From G963667075 sp963667075 (lineage in GTDB: Bacteria; Pseudomonadota; Alphaproteobacteria; Micavibrionales; Micavibrionaceae), in contig OY762938.1 of NCBI GenBank assembly GCA_963667075.1, positions 434,001-498,000 of the forward strand: a stretch of 64,000 nt of DNA. Direction: 5' to 3'. The notes under the pieces were generated by a model, which did not search any database, was not told where the DNA came from, and was given only the letters and a program-made list of their open reading frames with translations. The stretch's first letter is position 1, and every line of letters starts with the position of its first letter. Shown here one piece after another: positions 53,818-62,754 of this stretch. The position numbers and the translations under genes are program-made.

Positions 53818-55056
53818 TTAAACACACAGAGGCGCACGCAATGTGTTTCGCATTTCTGATGGCTCTTTTTCCACAGGTGCCTTAAACGCCTGATAAGCCG
53901 GATGCCCTGTTTGCCCAACTGTTTCAAAAGAGGCCGCAAGACGATCGAGGCAGCGTTGTTGTGTTTGCAGACAAGAGCCATATTCATACATATCTTCCGC
54001 AAAATTATGAACAATAACAGGGATATGTCCGGCGGTATGTCCGCGCGGTATGATGCGCTCTGCTGTATAAGAATCTTTATGTGTTTCAAAAAACACACTG
54101 ACAAGGGCAGGATTTTTTTGGCCTTGCGCCTTTGCTTCCCTTAAAATGCAGTAAGGTAGCGCGTCTTCATAAGAAATACCGTCAATCTTTGTACCAAGAT
54201 GATTACTGCCTGTAGCAATAACAGGGGCTGCACTGTTCTCTGTTCCGGCTGCGGCATTAAATGCCTTTGAAACAATCCGGCGGGCCATAACATCATTACG
54301 GCTTATTGCACCGCGTATATCCTTTTCCCGGGTATTAGGATGAGACGGCAGATCCATACGCGTTAAATCGATACTATCACCAAATCGCCTCTGTACCATC
54401 TCACGGAGCAATGGATCAGATTCATCAAGATAATCCTCATCCATTTTCGTCATAACATCAACAAGAGCCACAGAGCCGTTACCGTTCAAAACGGCTTGAT
54501 AGCGATGCTTTACCGCCAGCGGCGCATGAAAGGCCGTCTTTGTGGTTACCGCTTGCGCATATAAATGCCCTTGCGGGTCCGCTTTCTCCAAAGCATCCAG
54601 GTCAAGGGACGATTTGGGTAAAGTGTAAATAATATTAGCATAATCTATGAGATCATTAACAGGGTATTCATTGCAAAAAACTGCTCCAGCATGGGCCGCT
54701 ATGGTGCAAGCCTGCGCCATAATCTGTGCGCTGATTACATGATGCTCACCAAAGACTTTATAGAGATTTTCTTGCGGCAAGAGGGCGTAAGTTTGTTCTA
54801 AAAACAACGTCAGGGAACAAAGATCATATGGATCTTTCAGCCGCAGCTCTATCACATTGGGGGGGGCATAGCAGGAGCGAGGGTCATAACCATTTGCAAT
54901 GATGCGCGCCATCGCATCATCAGGTGATATGATTTCGATCCCCGATGGCACACCAGTACTGATCAGCTTATGCCTGATATCTGCCGGTGTTATCTCTGCC
55001 AGAGATGCCGTGATAGGTGCCCCGACACCTGCGCTATATCCTCTTTCTAAAAACAT
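53818..55056 (-). CDS. Protein of unknown function
   Basis: 412 aa from ATG 55056; the frame also has TTG 55065. Not recognised. No signal peptide or membrane segment. Blocks that stand out are AGAVFCNEYPVNDLIDYANI, ATGSNHLGTKIDG and PRGHTAGHIPVIVHNFAEDM, with His and Asp residues that could form an active site, but no known motif. Six or more cysteines. It is convergent with rng and downstream of hsp20 on the same strand by 39 bp, so the two may share a transcript. Confidence 0.6.
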   Translation of the reverse strand: MFLERGYSAGVGAPITASLAEITPADIRHKLISTGVPSGIEIISPDDAMARIIANGYDPRSCYAPPNVIELRLKDPYDLCSLTLFLEQTYALLPQENLYKVFGEHHVISAQIMAQACTIAAHAGAVFCNEYPVNDLIDYANIIYTLPKSSLDLDALEKADPQGHLYAQAVTTKTAFHAPLAVKHRYQAVLNGNGSVALVDVMTKMDEDYLDESDPLLREMVQRRFGDSIDLTRMDLPSHPNTREKDIRGAISRNDVMARRIVSKAFNAAAGTENSAAPVIATGSNHLGTKIDGISYEDALPYCILREAKAQGQKNPALVSVFFETHKDSYTAERIIPRGHTAGHIPVIVHNFAEDMYEYGSCLQTQQRCLDRLAASFETVGQTGHPAYQAFKAPVEKEPSEMRNTLRAPLCV

Positions 55057-55095
55057 AGAGGACAAGATACAGAGACAATCGAATTATGTCAATTA

Positions 55096-55575
55096 TTATT
55101 TCTCTACTTCAACCTCGATCGGCGCATCTTTTTCAGGGCTTTTCAGCTTTTTTTGACCTGATTTGGGCATGGATGAGATTTTTATTTTTCGGGCCTGAGA
55201 TTCCGGTTCCTGGCGTTCCATATCAATATGGAGCAAGCCATTATCAAGCGCGGCCCCAAGAATTTCTATCCCTTCGGCCAGAACAAAAGTCCTCTGGAAC
55301 TGGCGAGACGCAATGCCGCGATGAATATAAAGACGCCCTTCCCCTTCTGTCTGCTTGCCGTAAATGGTCAGGTGATTGTTTTCCAGCTCAATATCGAGAT
55401 CGTCCATCGTAAAGCCCGCTACAGCGAGCGTAATACGCAGGCCATTTTCAGCTATTTGCTCGATATTATAAGGCGGATAACCTTCAGACGCCGTTTTTTT
55501 AAGACGATCTATTTCGCGTTCAAAGTTCTCAAAGCCCAGAAACAAAGGGCTGTCAAATAATGATAGTCCAGTCAT
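55096..55575 (-). CDS. Small heat shock protein, Hsp20 family
   Basis: 159 aa alpha-crystallin-domain chaperone that holds unfolding proteins. The N-terminus TGLSLFDSPLFLGFENFERE, the domain start YPPYNIEQIAENGLRITLAV and the beta-strand block YIHRGIASRQFQRTFVLAEG are of the IbpA/HspH type. The Lys/Glu tail is longer than in IbpA. AGAGGAG stands before ATG 55575. No ROSE-type thermometer could be identified by eye in the short leader. Confidence 0.94.
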   Translation of the reverse strand: MTGLSLFDSPLFLGFENFEREIDRLKKTASEGYPPYNIEQIAENGLRITLAVAGFTMDDLDIELENNHLTIYGKQTEGEGRLYIHRGIASRQFQRTFVLAEGIEILGAALDNGLLHIDMERQEPESQARKIKISSMPKSGQKKLKSPEKDAPIEVEVEK

Positions 55576-55734
55576 TGTGTATAACTCCTCTTATGAGCAA
55601 GTGTTAAACCATAAAAACAGCCCGCTACGCAGCACTGCCTTATTTCGTCACTGTTATTTAGACTCTGTTAACAGAGTTTATATAAGCTGTTACGGTGAAA
55701 GAAGCAAACTGGATGTTAAAAAAGAGACCTCAGA

Positions 55735-56100
55735 ATGAACTTTATTGACAATGCCTCTATAAAAAAAGAAACCTTCCTTTCAGTGACAATAAACACAGAA
55801 CGTGTTCTGAATAGCTGGAAAGAATCTGTTTTTTCCTTTGAATGGATTGATGAAACAGGGCAAGTAAAAAATACAGAGAACCTGCCGGACAGCGCGCGGG
55901 AAAAGCGTAAACATGTCGAAGAGCTCATCCGCCGCGGCGAACCTCTGGAAAAGCCGGTTTTAGGCATAGGCCTGCTGGAACATATTGAAATCGGTTCTGG
56001 CAAAGCCACTTTTTTAACGCTTGCCGCTCACGGAAAGAAGGAAATTCCGGTCCACATTCCGAAATCCAACGCAGACGAATTCGAACCATTTATTATTTAA
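55735..56100 (+). CDS. Small protein of unknown function
   Basis: 121 aa, not recognised. Soluble, acidic, no cysteines. It reads FIDNASIKKETFLSVTINTE at the start and GIGLLEHIEIGSGKATFLTL near residue 77. It is divergent from hsp20 and upstream of tRNA-Phe. A purine-rich AAAAAGAGA lies before the ATG. Confidence 0.55.
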   Translation: MNFIDNASIKKETFLSVTINTERVLNSWKESVFSFEWIDETGQVKNTENLPDSAREKRKHVEELIRRGEPLEKPVLGIGLLEHIEIGSGKATFLTLAAHGKKEIPVHIPKSNADEFEPFII

Positions 56101-56189
56101 TCTCATTTTTATCATTTTTTTTAAAAAGATTCTGGACTTAAAGGCCTTCATCTTTTATAAGCTCTTACCTACCGATGTTATCTTGGTTT

Positions 56190-56265
56190 GCTCAGGTAGC
56201 TCAGTCGGTAGAGCAAGGGACTGAAAATCCCTGTGTCGGCGGTTCGAATCCGCCCCTGAGCACCA
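56190..56265 (+). tRNA. tRNA-Phe (GAA)
   Basis: Acceptor GCTCAGG/CCTGAGC, discriminator A, encoded CCA. The anticodon stem AGGGA/TCCCT encloses CTGAAAA, giving GAA. T loop GGTTCGAATCC. Confidence 0.97.
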
Positions 56266-56371
56266 TTTCCCTTTTTTTTCTACAACGATATAAAAGTAAG
56301 GCTGTTTTTATCTGGCCTTGTCACTGCACTATAGATTGAAAATTTTAATCATATTATGTTAAAATTATAAA

Positions 56372-56450
56372 TGTACTCTCAATTCACACACACAAACTTC
56401 TGAGAGACAAGGGGGGCGGTTTTTCGTTTGTAAAACCGTCCTCTTTTTTT
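56372..56450 (+). ncRNA. Candidate small RNA upstream of the yjbH-like gene
   Basis: A possible promoter TTGAAA-N18-TAAAAT (56336-56365) is followed by a hairpin CTCTCA...TGAGAG (56376-56406) with a CA-repeat loop, then a strong terminator GGGGGCGGTTTT/AAAACCGTCCTC with seven Ts (56412-56450). No open frame fits. It could be a free-standing sRNA or an attenuated leader of the downstream gene. Confidence 0.5.
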
Positions 56451-56583
56451 GTGCTACGCACACAACCTAAAGGATATACGTACCTTATACTAAAGTATCT
56501 GTTTTTTAGTTTTTCATAGGTTTTTGTGGTATAACGCATTCAAATAATTGACTAAACTATATACATACTAAAGAATTCAGGAA

Positions 56584-58629
56584 ATGCGCAGTCTCGCGTC
56601 CTTTGGATTCTTTTTTTCTGTCCTTCTTTTTTCACTCCCCTCCCATGCTGGAGACTGGGGGATGCCTTCTTCATCTTTAAACGGCGGGCTGGGACTTAAC
56701 ACTGTCCCAAATGCCAGAATGGACCAGACAGGCACAGCGCGCTTTCATATTTCTACGCTTGATCCCTATATGCACGTTAATCTGGGCTTTCAGTTGGCAG
56801 ATCCCTTATATGTCAATATACGTCAAACAGCTGAAATCTCTGACTTAAATGATAAAGCGAAACATCTCTACCCCGGCCTTGATGTCAAGCTGCGCCTTCT
56901 GAAAGAGAGGGCCCACACGCCAGCCATTACCCTTGGCCTGCAATCAGCCAGCGGGCACAAACAGATGGGCGCAGAATATCTGGCCTTTTCCAAACGCTAT
57001 AAATCTTTTGACTTTACAGGTGGTATTGGCTGGGGACGTATGGGCAGTGCCGGACATTACTCTAATCCTCTAAAAGAGCTCCATCCCCATTTTGAGAAAG
57101 ACCGCCCTCTTTCTGGTGAATGGCCCAATGGCACAGAAGACTGGTTCACTGGAGATAAAATCGGCCTCTTTGGCGGTGTAGAATATTTCACCCCCATAAA
57201 AGGCATTTCTCTAAAAGCGGATTGGGGTGCAGACCGTTATGCAACAGAAACAGCCTATGACACCCCTGCGCCGTGGTCTGTCGGGATCAATTACGCCCCA
57301 AAAGACTGGATCAACTTAGGCGGTGCTGTCATAGGCGGAGAGAAAATCATGGCGCAGATTTCTCTCAACAGCCTTGTACAAAACTGGCCGTTTAAAAAAG
57401 AAAAGAGCCTACAACCCACCCCACTTTTACCAAACCGCCCAAATAAAACCCATGCGCTTAACATAGCCCTTGATGCACAAAAAGAGGGTCTGCGCATAGA
57501 AGGCAAAACGCTTTCTCTTTCATCTCCTGACATTTCCCTTCCCTATCATCTTGGGCAGGCTGCCCGCCATATAGCCAATCACACAGCCGCCAATGAAGAA
57601 GAAATAGCATTGCAACCTACCCTGTACGGCCTTCATGGGCCATCCATCAAACTGATCCGGCGCGATCTGGAACAGGCACTTCTCCATCATCAGGGCAGCC
57701 CGCAGGAATTATGGCATAATGCCAGCTTTGATAAAGGCAAACAAACAGCGCAAAAAAGTGGATTTTTACCTGCGCGCTGGCCGCTTCCTTATATCATTCT
57801 GGACACACAGGCGAGCCTATCAGAAGAAGAAACAGGCGTATTGTATCGCACGTCCTTGTTATCAGGACAGACGATAGAACTCCCTTACGGATTCTTATCG
57901 GCCACAGAGTTTCGCCTGAACATAAAAGACAATCTTGACCGCCTTCACGAATTTCGACCAAGAGCCCTCCTGCCCGTCCGAAGCGATGCGGATCATTTTG
58001 CGCAAAACACAATTTCAATGGACCGTCTCTATATGAGCTGGACAAACACCATTATCCCCGATGTGCACACAGCCATTACAGCAGGCTATCTGGAGGAAAT
58101 GTACGCAGGGCTTGGTGGTGAAGTGCTTTACCGTCCTTTTGGCAAACGCTTTGCCATTGGCGCAGAACTCTGGGAAGCTTTTAGGCGTGATCCGACAACA
58201 TCTCTTGCTCAAGGGCTAAACGGCGATCATCTTCTGACCGGTCATATAAACGCGTATTACGAATTCCCGGAAAATGATCTAACCCTGTCAGCAAAAATAG
58301 GGCGTTATCTGGCCGAAGATTTAGGCGCGTCTCTTTCTCTGAGCCACAAGTTCAAAAACGGCGCAAAGCTGGAAGGTTTTGTGACCGCCACCAATAATGC
58401 CGATTACGATCTCTTCGGGGGCACCACGCATCTCTATAATGGCGTGCGATTAAACGTCCCGCTCAGCAGCATAAAATATGTCCCGAAAGGTAGTGCCATA
58501 CAATTCACGACAGCCCCCTTTGGCAGAGATACGGGGCAATCACTCGACAACCCACTCCCGCTTTACGAACTCACGGAACCTTTTTCCATGCGGCATATTG
58601 CACAAAACTGGCATGATATTCTGGAATAA
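56584..58629 (+). CDS. YjbH-like outer-membrane exopolysaccharide protein
   Basis: 681 aa. Signal peptide cleaved at SHA-GDWG. The YjbH/DUF940 N-terminus is NGGLGLNTVPNARM, followed by many amphipathic beta strands through to the end, where HINAYYEFPENDLTLSAKIG and TNNADYDLFGG are family-like. YjbH proteins are outer-membrane barrels in exopolysaccharide systems (yjbEFGH). No partner genes E-G are adjacent. The gene follows the candidate sRNA/terminator by 134 bp. Confidence 0.8.
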   Translation: MRSLASFGFFFSVLLFSLPSHAGDWGMPSSSLNGGLGLNTVPNARMDQTGTARFHISTLDPYMHVNLGFQLADPLYVNIRQTAEISDLNDKAKHLYPGLDVKLRLLKERAHTPAITLGLQSASGHKQMGAEYLAFSKRYKSFDFTGGIGWGRMGSAGHYSNPLKELHPHFEKDRPLSGEWPNGTEDWFTGDKIGLFGGVEYFTPIKGISLKADWGADRYATETAYDTPAPWSVGINYAPKDWINLGGAVIGGEKIMAQISLNSLVQNWPFKKEKSLQPTPLLPNRPNKTHALNIALDAQKEGLRIEGKTLSLSSPDISLPYHLGQAARHIANHTAANEEEIALQPTLYGLHGPSIKLIRRDLEQALLHHQGSPQELWHNASFDKGKQTAQKSGFLPARWPLPYIILDTQASLSEEETGVLYRTSLLSGQTIELPYGFLSATEFRLNIKDNLDRLHEFRPRALLPVRSDADHFAQNTISMDRLYMSWTNTIIPDVHTAITAGYLEEMYAGLGGEVLYRPFGKRFAIGAELWEAFRRDPTTSLAQGLNGDHLLTGHINAYYEFPENDLTLSAKIGRYLAEDLGASLSLSHKFKNGAKLEGFVTATNNADYDLFGGTTHLYNGVRLNVPLSSIKYVPKGSAIQFTTAPFGRDTGQSLDNPLPLYELTEPFSMRHIAQNWHDILE

Positions 58630-58632
58630 GAT

Positions 58633-59439
58633 TTATAAATCAGCCGCTCGTTTGCGCACATATAATACAAAAGGCAGGATCAAACAGACAAGGTTCAGAA
58701 CCAGCCAAACTATAACAACGCCTTGAAAATCAAGAAAGGTGAGCTTATCAGCAATTTTGTGAAAATCACCAAAACCATGAGATCCTTTTTGCTCGTAATA
58801 GAGCAAACGGTACGCGTTATTATACATTAGCCCATAGCCATTTATGAAGACTTGCACAATCATGCCAAACCCGAAAAAGGCGTTTAGAAAACGCTCAAAC
58901 TCGCCTCTGGGGGCCACATCAAATAATGCTCTATACAAAAGAAATGCTGCAACAATGCATTCGGCCGCCGGGCCCATAAAGTCGATAACAACCGCATGAT
59001 AATGGTTAAACGCCATCGCTACATTCAATAAAAACAATGCAATGATAGCACTTTGAAAGAACCGCGTTTCCCTGAAAAGCCAGAGGCCATACCCCATGCT
59101 CCCCCAGATCACGACAAGAAGCGGAATCTGCTGTCCTGACAAGGCCTGCGCCATACCACCACCATACTTAAAATCAAACACCGGCACAGTGGGGTAACCA
59201 TAGAACCACATAAAAACCGTATGACCAATTTCGTGAAAAAACGTTGCCATATAGACCATCCCCGCCCCTAACAAAGCCACAGGAAAGCCGCTTATTAACG
59301 GCCAGTCTTTAGCAAAAATCCAGGCATAAAAAGGCAGATTTACAAGAACAGCAAAGCATAAGCCCAAAAGCATCATCTGGCAGGTTGAAAATCGGTTTAG
59401 TTTAGAGGGCATCATCATCAAGAACTCTATCGTTTGCAC
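58633..59439 (-). CDS. Membrane protein with HExxH motif, M50-like
   Basis: 268 aa; ATG 59415 is a possible shorter start. About seven membrane helices. A zinc-protease-type HEIGH motif lies in the third segment (ATFFHEIGHTVFMWFYGYPT), near residue 75. The second M50 motif (NxxPxxxxDG) is not seen, so catalysis is uncertain. It is convergent with the yjbH-like gene, with 3 bp between stops. Confidence 0.65.
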   Translation of the reverse strand: MQTIEFLMMMPSKLNRFSTCQMMLLGLCFAVLVNLPFYAWIFAKDWPLISGFPVALLGAGMVYMATFFHEIGHTVFMWFYGYPTVPVFDFKYGGGMAQALSGQQIPLLVVIWGSMGYGLWLFRETRFFQSAIIALFLLNVAMAFNHYHAVVIDFMGPAAECIVAAFLLYRALFDVAPRGEFERFLNAFFGFGMIVQVFINGYGLMYNNAYRLLYYEQKGSHGFGDFHKIADKLTFLDFQGVVIVWLVLNLVCLILPFVLYVRKRAADL

Positions 59440-59525
59440 CAGTTTAACCTATAAAAACCAAAAGCAAAATCCTTCCCATCACATAAAACTATCTAATACG
59501 GAACAGGTATGATAACGTCCGGCGT

Positions 59526-60710
59526 ATGAAAACTTCCCATGATTATGATGTTATTATTGTTGGTGCCGGTGCTGCCGGATTGATGTGTGCTATTGAAGCT
59601 GGAAAGCGCGGCCGTTCCGTTTGCCTGATGGATCATGCAGAAAACATTGCTGAGAAAATCCGCATATCAGGCGGCGGCAGCTGTAATTTTACCAATCTGA
59701 ATGTGAGTGCAAAAGACTTCATTTCAAGCAACCCTCATTTTTGCAAATCCGCGCTTGCCCAATTCTCTCAAAACGATTTTATCTCTCTTTTAAAGAAGCA
59801 CAATATCCCCTTTCATGAGAAAAAACTGGGACAGCTTTTCTGCGATGAAGGCGCAGGAAGAATTATCAATATGCTGCTCACTGAATGCGAGACCGCCAAT
59901 GTAACCATTAAAACAGGAACCACCATTGATCGCATCAACGCCATAGAAAATGGCTACCAGATTAACATCCATCATGCAGCAAAAACATGCTCTTCCCTTG
60001 TTATTGCAACAGGCGGACTATCTATACCAAAAATTGGCGCAACAAAATTTGGCTATGATATCGCGAGACAGTTCGGCATAAATATCATCAAAACACATCC
60101 AGCCCTTGTCCCTTTCACTTTCCAGGCAAAGCTCCTTGAATATTGCAGCAATTTAAGCGGTCTATCTGTTGAAGCGGAAATTACCTGCAACAAAACAACT
60201 TTCTCAGAAGGTTTGCTTTTTACGCACCGGGGCTTAAGTGGTCCTGCTATTTTGCAGATTTCTTCCTACTGGAAAGAAGGTGACGAGATTATAATCAATC
60301 TTGCCCCCAAAATAGATATGATCTCTTTTCTCATGGATCAAAAAGAAAAGAACCCAAAACAAACAGTCGAATCCCTGCTTACCGCACATCTCCCCAAACG
60401 CCTTGCTAGCAGCATATGCGAATCTCACAATATTGCAGGCAACATTCACATTACAGAACTATCAAAACAAAAACTTCAGATTCTGGCAAAAGCCGTGAAT
60501 GAATGGCGTATAAAGCCCGCCGGTACAGAAGGTTATCGCAAAGCAGAAGTCACATGCGGGGGCATTGACACAAATGATCTTTCATCCAAAACAATGGAGA
60601 CAAAAAAACAGCCCGGTCTTTACTTTATCGGTGAACTTGTCGATGTCACCGGACATCTGGGAGGCTTCACCTGCAATGGGCATGGTCATCCGGTTATGTC
60701 GCAGGCATAA
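59526..60710 (+). CDS. FAD-dependent oxidoreductase, HI0933/YhiN family
   Basis: 394 aa flavoprotein. The Rossmann motif VIIVGAGAAGLMCAIEAGKR begins at residue 9, followed by the family signature EKIRISGGGSCNFTN. The late block FIGELVDVTGHLGGFTCNGH binds FAD. The biochemical role of the family is not firmly established. It stands alone, divergent from the HExxH gene. Confidence 0.92.
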   Translation: MKTSHDYDVIIVGAGAAGLMCAIEAGKRGRSVCLMDHAENIAEKIRISGGGSCNFTNLNVSAKDFISSNPHFCKSALAQFSQNDFISLLKKHNIPFHEKKLGQLFCDEGAGRIINMLLTECETANVTIKTGTTIDRINAIENGYQINIHHAAKTCSSLVIATGGLSIPKIGATKFGYDIARQFGINIIKTHPALVPFTFQAKLLEYCSNLSGLSVEAEITCNKTTFSEGLLFTHRGLSGPAILQISSYWKEGDEIIINLAPKIDMISFLMDQKEKNPKQTVESLLTAHLPKRLASSICESHNIAGNIHITELSKQKLQILAKAVNEWRIKPAGTEGYRKAEVTCGGIDTNDLSSKTMETKKQPGLYFIGELVDVTGHLGGFTCNGHGHPVMSQA

Positions 60711-60850
60711 ATGTATAAATGGCATGGCGCTATATGGTGCGGTTTAGCCACAGTTTCTTGCCATCTCTTCTTTTCCAGCCCTTGACCAACACTATGAAAA
60801 CATAGAGAATAAACAGCGTAGTGGTATGTGTTTTTCAGGAGATTAAAGAA

Positions 60851-61390
60851 ATGGCGCGTAAAAAGAAGGAAGATGTCCTAATTAATGTGCTTTTGCTATC
60901 TTTGGGTATCTTTTACGTTGGGGCTGTCTTTGTTCTTCTCCTTGGCAATATCCTGATGTACAGCTACAATAGCCCTGATACTGTCCCCTCCACTATGATC
61001 ACGACAAACTGTGAAACACAATATGATGAGAAAGAGAACGATGCGATTGAAGAGAAGTTCATTCTTTCATACGATCCGCTTTCTGGCAAAGCCATCCTCA
61101 GAGGGTTTGTCCTTACCCCCTCTCTTGGCTATCATTACGACTTCATGTCACTTGCCAATATATCAGAAGATACTTTTCACAAAGCCATACTCGCCCTGGT
61201 CCCGTCAGAAAAACTAAAAACAGATGTGAGAGGTGCTCTCGAAATCGCCCAAGGCCTTGTGATTCCGAAAGGCAAAGAAAAAATAGTAATCAGAATCCAA
61301 AAAAGTTTTGATACAGGCCCCAAAGAAATAGAATGCAAACTCCCCAAACTACCCACCCCTGGCACAGCCGATATATCTGAAAGCCGTTAA
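60851..61390 (+). CDS. Membrane-anchored protein of unknown function
   Basis: 179 aa from ATG 60851, with AGGAG about 10 bases ahead; GTG 60821 is rejected. A basic N-terminus (ARKKKEDV) precedes one membrane helix at about residues 9-33. The outer domain has a Cys near each end (TTNCETQ and IECKLPK) that could form a disulfide. Not recognised. Confidence 0.55.
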   Translation: MARKKKEDVLINVLLLSLGIFYVGAVFVLLLGNILMYSYNSPDTVPSTMITTNCETQYDEKENDAIEEKFILSYDPLSGKAILRGFVLTPSLGYHYDFMSLANISEDTFHKAILALVPSEKLKTDVRGALEIAQGLVIPKGKEKIVIRIQKSFDTGPKEIECKLPKLPTPGTADISESR

Positions 61391-61438
61391 GCCGTTAAAA
61401 AAAGCACAGCCACTTAATGTTTAATGACTTTGACGTGG

Positions 61439-61939
61439 TTACATACGGTATTCTATTTTTAGAATCTCTATGTCTTCTGCGCCGTTTTCGGTACGCACCT
61501 TTCTGACATCCCCTTCCTCAGCCTTCATAAGTGCCTTCCCCACCGGAGAGAGCCAGTTTATTTTTCCTTTTGTGAAATCGGCCTCATCCACCCCGACAAG
61601 AGTCACCGTCACTTCGCTGTCATCTTCTTTGATATAGGTTACAGTGGCCCCGAAAAACACACGGTCCAGACCTTGCTGTGCTTTGGGATCAACGACTTTC
61701 GTATGTTCGAGTTTTTTGGTAAGATAACGCACCCGGCTATCAATTTCTCTCAAGCGTTTCTTGTTATAGATGTAATCACCATTTTCCGAACGATCACCAT
61801 TGCCCGCCGCCCAAGATACAATTTCAACAATCCTCGGCCGCTCTTCATGAAGCAAAGCGTAAAGTTCTTCCTCCAAAACCTTATAACCGTGCGGCGTCAT
61901 ATAATGGATACCAGACTGAGACGGCGGCGGTTTAGCCAT
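61439..61939 (-). CDS. greB: Transcription elongation factor GreB
   Basis: 166 aa from ATG 61939 with AAAGGAA just ahead; ATG 61960 adds seven residues. GreB rescues backtracked RNA polymerase through its coiled coil. The N-terminal hairpin carries the two acidic residues in GDRSENGDYIYNKKRLREID, and the C-terminal FKBP-like domain contains INWLSPVGKALMKAEEGD. The Y-x-Y-N-K-K form favours GreB over GreA. Confidence 0.93.
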   Translation of the reverse strand: MAKPPPSQSGIHYMTPHGYKVLEEELYALLHEERPRIVEIVSWAAGNGDRSENGDYIYNKKRLREIDSRVRYLTKKLEHTKVVDPKAQQGLDRVFFGATVTYIKEDDSEVTVTLVGVDEADFTKGKINWLSPVGKALMKAEEGDVRKVRTENGAEDIEILKIEYRM

Positions 61940-62146
61940 TAAATTCCTTTTGCGTGTCATCTTATGATTTTTTGATTCTTTGATTCCTTACTCAAACATA
62001 CCAATTGAAATTTACAGATAAAACGCCCACAACACAAGCTGAGAGCCAATTACCGCCACTTTTTTTGACATGTTTTATTTGTGTTACACGCTTTTATAAA
62101 GCAACAGAAAGTGGATCATAAATAAGAAAGCACGATAGAGGATTCT

Positions 62147-62394
62147 ATAGCGCATGTCATATAAAATGAGTATAAAAAACCATGCGCTATCAAGACCGCG
62201 CCAAAGAAACCATATCGCAGTCCGGCCCTTATGGGGCGCGAGCCTGCCCAAAGGTTTTATGGGCAACTGAACGCAGAAATAAAATGATTTTATTAAATAA
62301 TTTTATGTCGCATAAGCTATATGAGTCGGATAAACCCGGGATGACTGACAGGAAAAACAGGTACTCAATCTCTGGCACGAAACGTGTTTTTTTA
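62147..62394 (+). other. Structured non-coding segment
   Basis: ATAGCGCATG (62147-62156) and CATGCGCTAT (62181-62190) form a 10-bp inverted repeat. GCCC/GGGC hairpins follow in 62222-62263, flanked by CGCAGT and ACTG. A short CACG-AAA-CGTG hairpin with seven Ts (62377-62394) could terminate. A 71-codon plus frame overlaps it but does not look coding. Possible structured RNA. Confidence 0.35.
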
Positions 62395-62468
62395 TGAACT
62401 AATACAACTTTGCCTTCATTGGATGAGGATTGATATGAGGGGCACAACCGCCCCCCTGCGTAACCATA

Positions 62469-62642
62469 TCAAAGCAGAACAGATTCATTCCCTATGATAT
62501 CTGGCATTGGTGGCATATCTTGCATATATGCGCTCTTTCCTCTACCGTTCAGACACAAAAAAGCAACCACTAAAGCCACACCAACCAATATCAATACCAA
62601 TAGCAACAATTTTGATCGCCCAGTTTTTCCGCTTCCTGCCAT
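62469..62642 (-). CDS. Small single-span membrane protein, 57 aa
   Basis: ATG 62642 with GGAG 8 bases ahead; stop at 62469. The peptide starts MAGSGKTGRSK, has one long hydrophobic helix (residues 12-31), then an exposed tail with AYMQDMPPMPDIIGNE. Basic residues before the helix put the tail outside. A GC hairpin without a T-run follows. It lies upstream of the greB unit and downstream of the chemotaxis receptor. Confidence 0.6.
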   Translation of the reverse strand: MAGSGKTGRSKLLLLVLILVGVALVVAFLCLNGRGKSAYMQDMPPMPDIIGNESVLL

Positions 62643-62754
62643 TTATCGTCTCCTTACGTAATTCACTAAGCCCGTTATAACGGTTTCAATCAAAACTGCA
62701 TACTACTTTTATGATATTCTTATCTTAACAAAACCGCTCTTTGTTCAAACACGC

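Noticed and set aside
62182..62397. 71-codon plus frame in the structured segment
   Set aside because: The frame runs through hairpins and a terminator-like stem, with no ribosome site.
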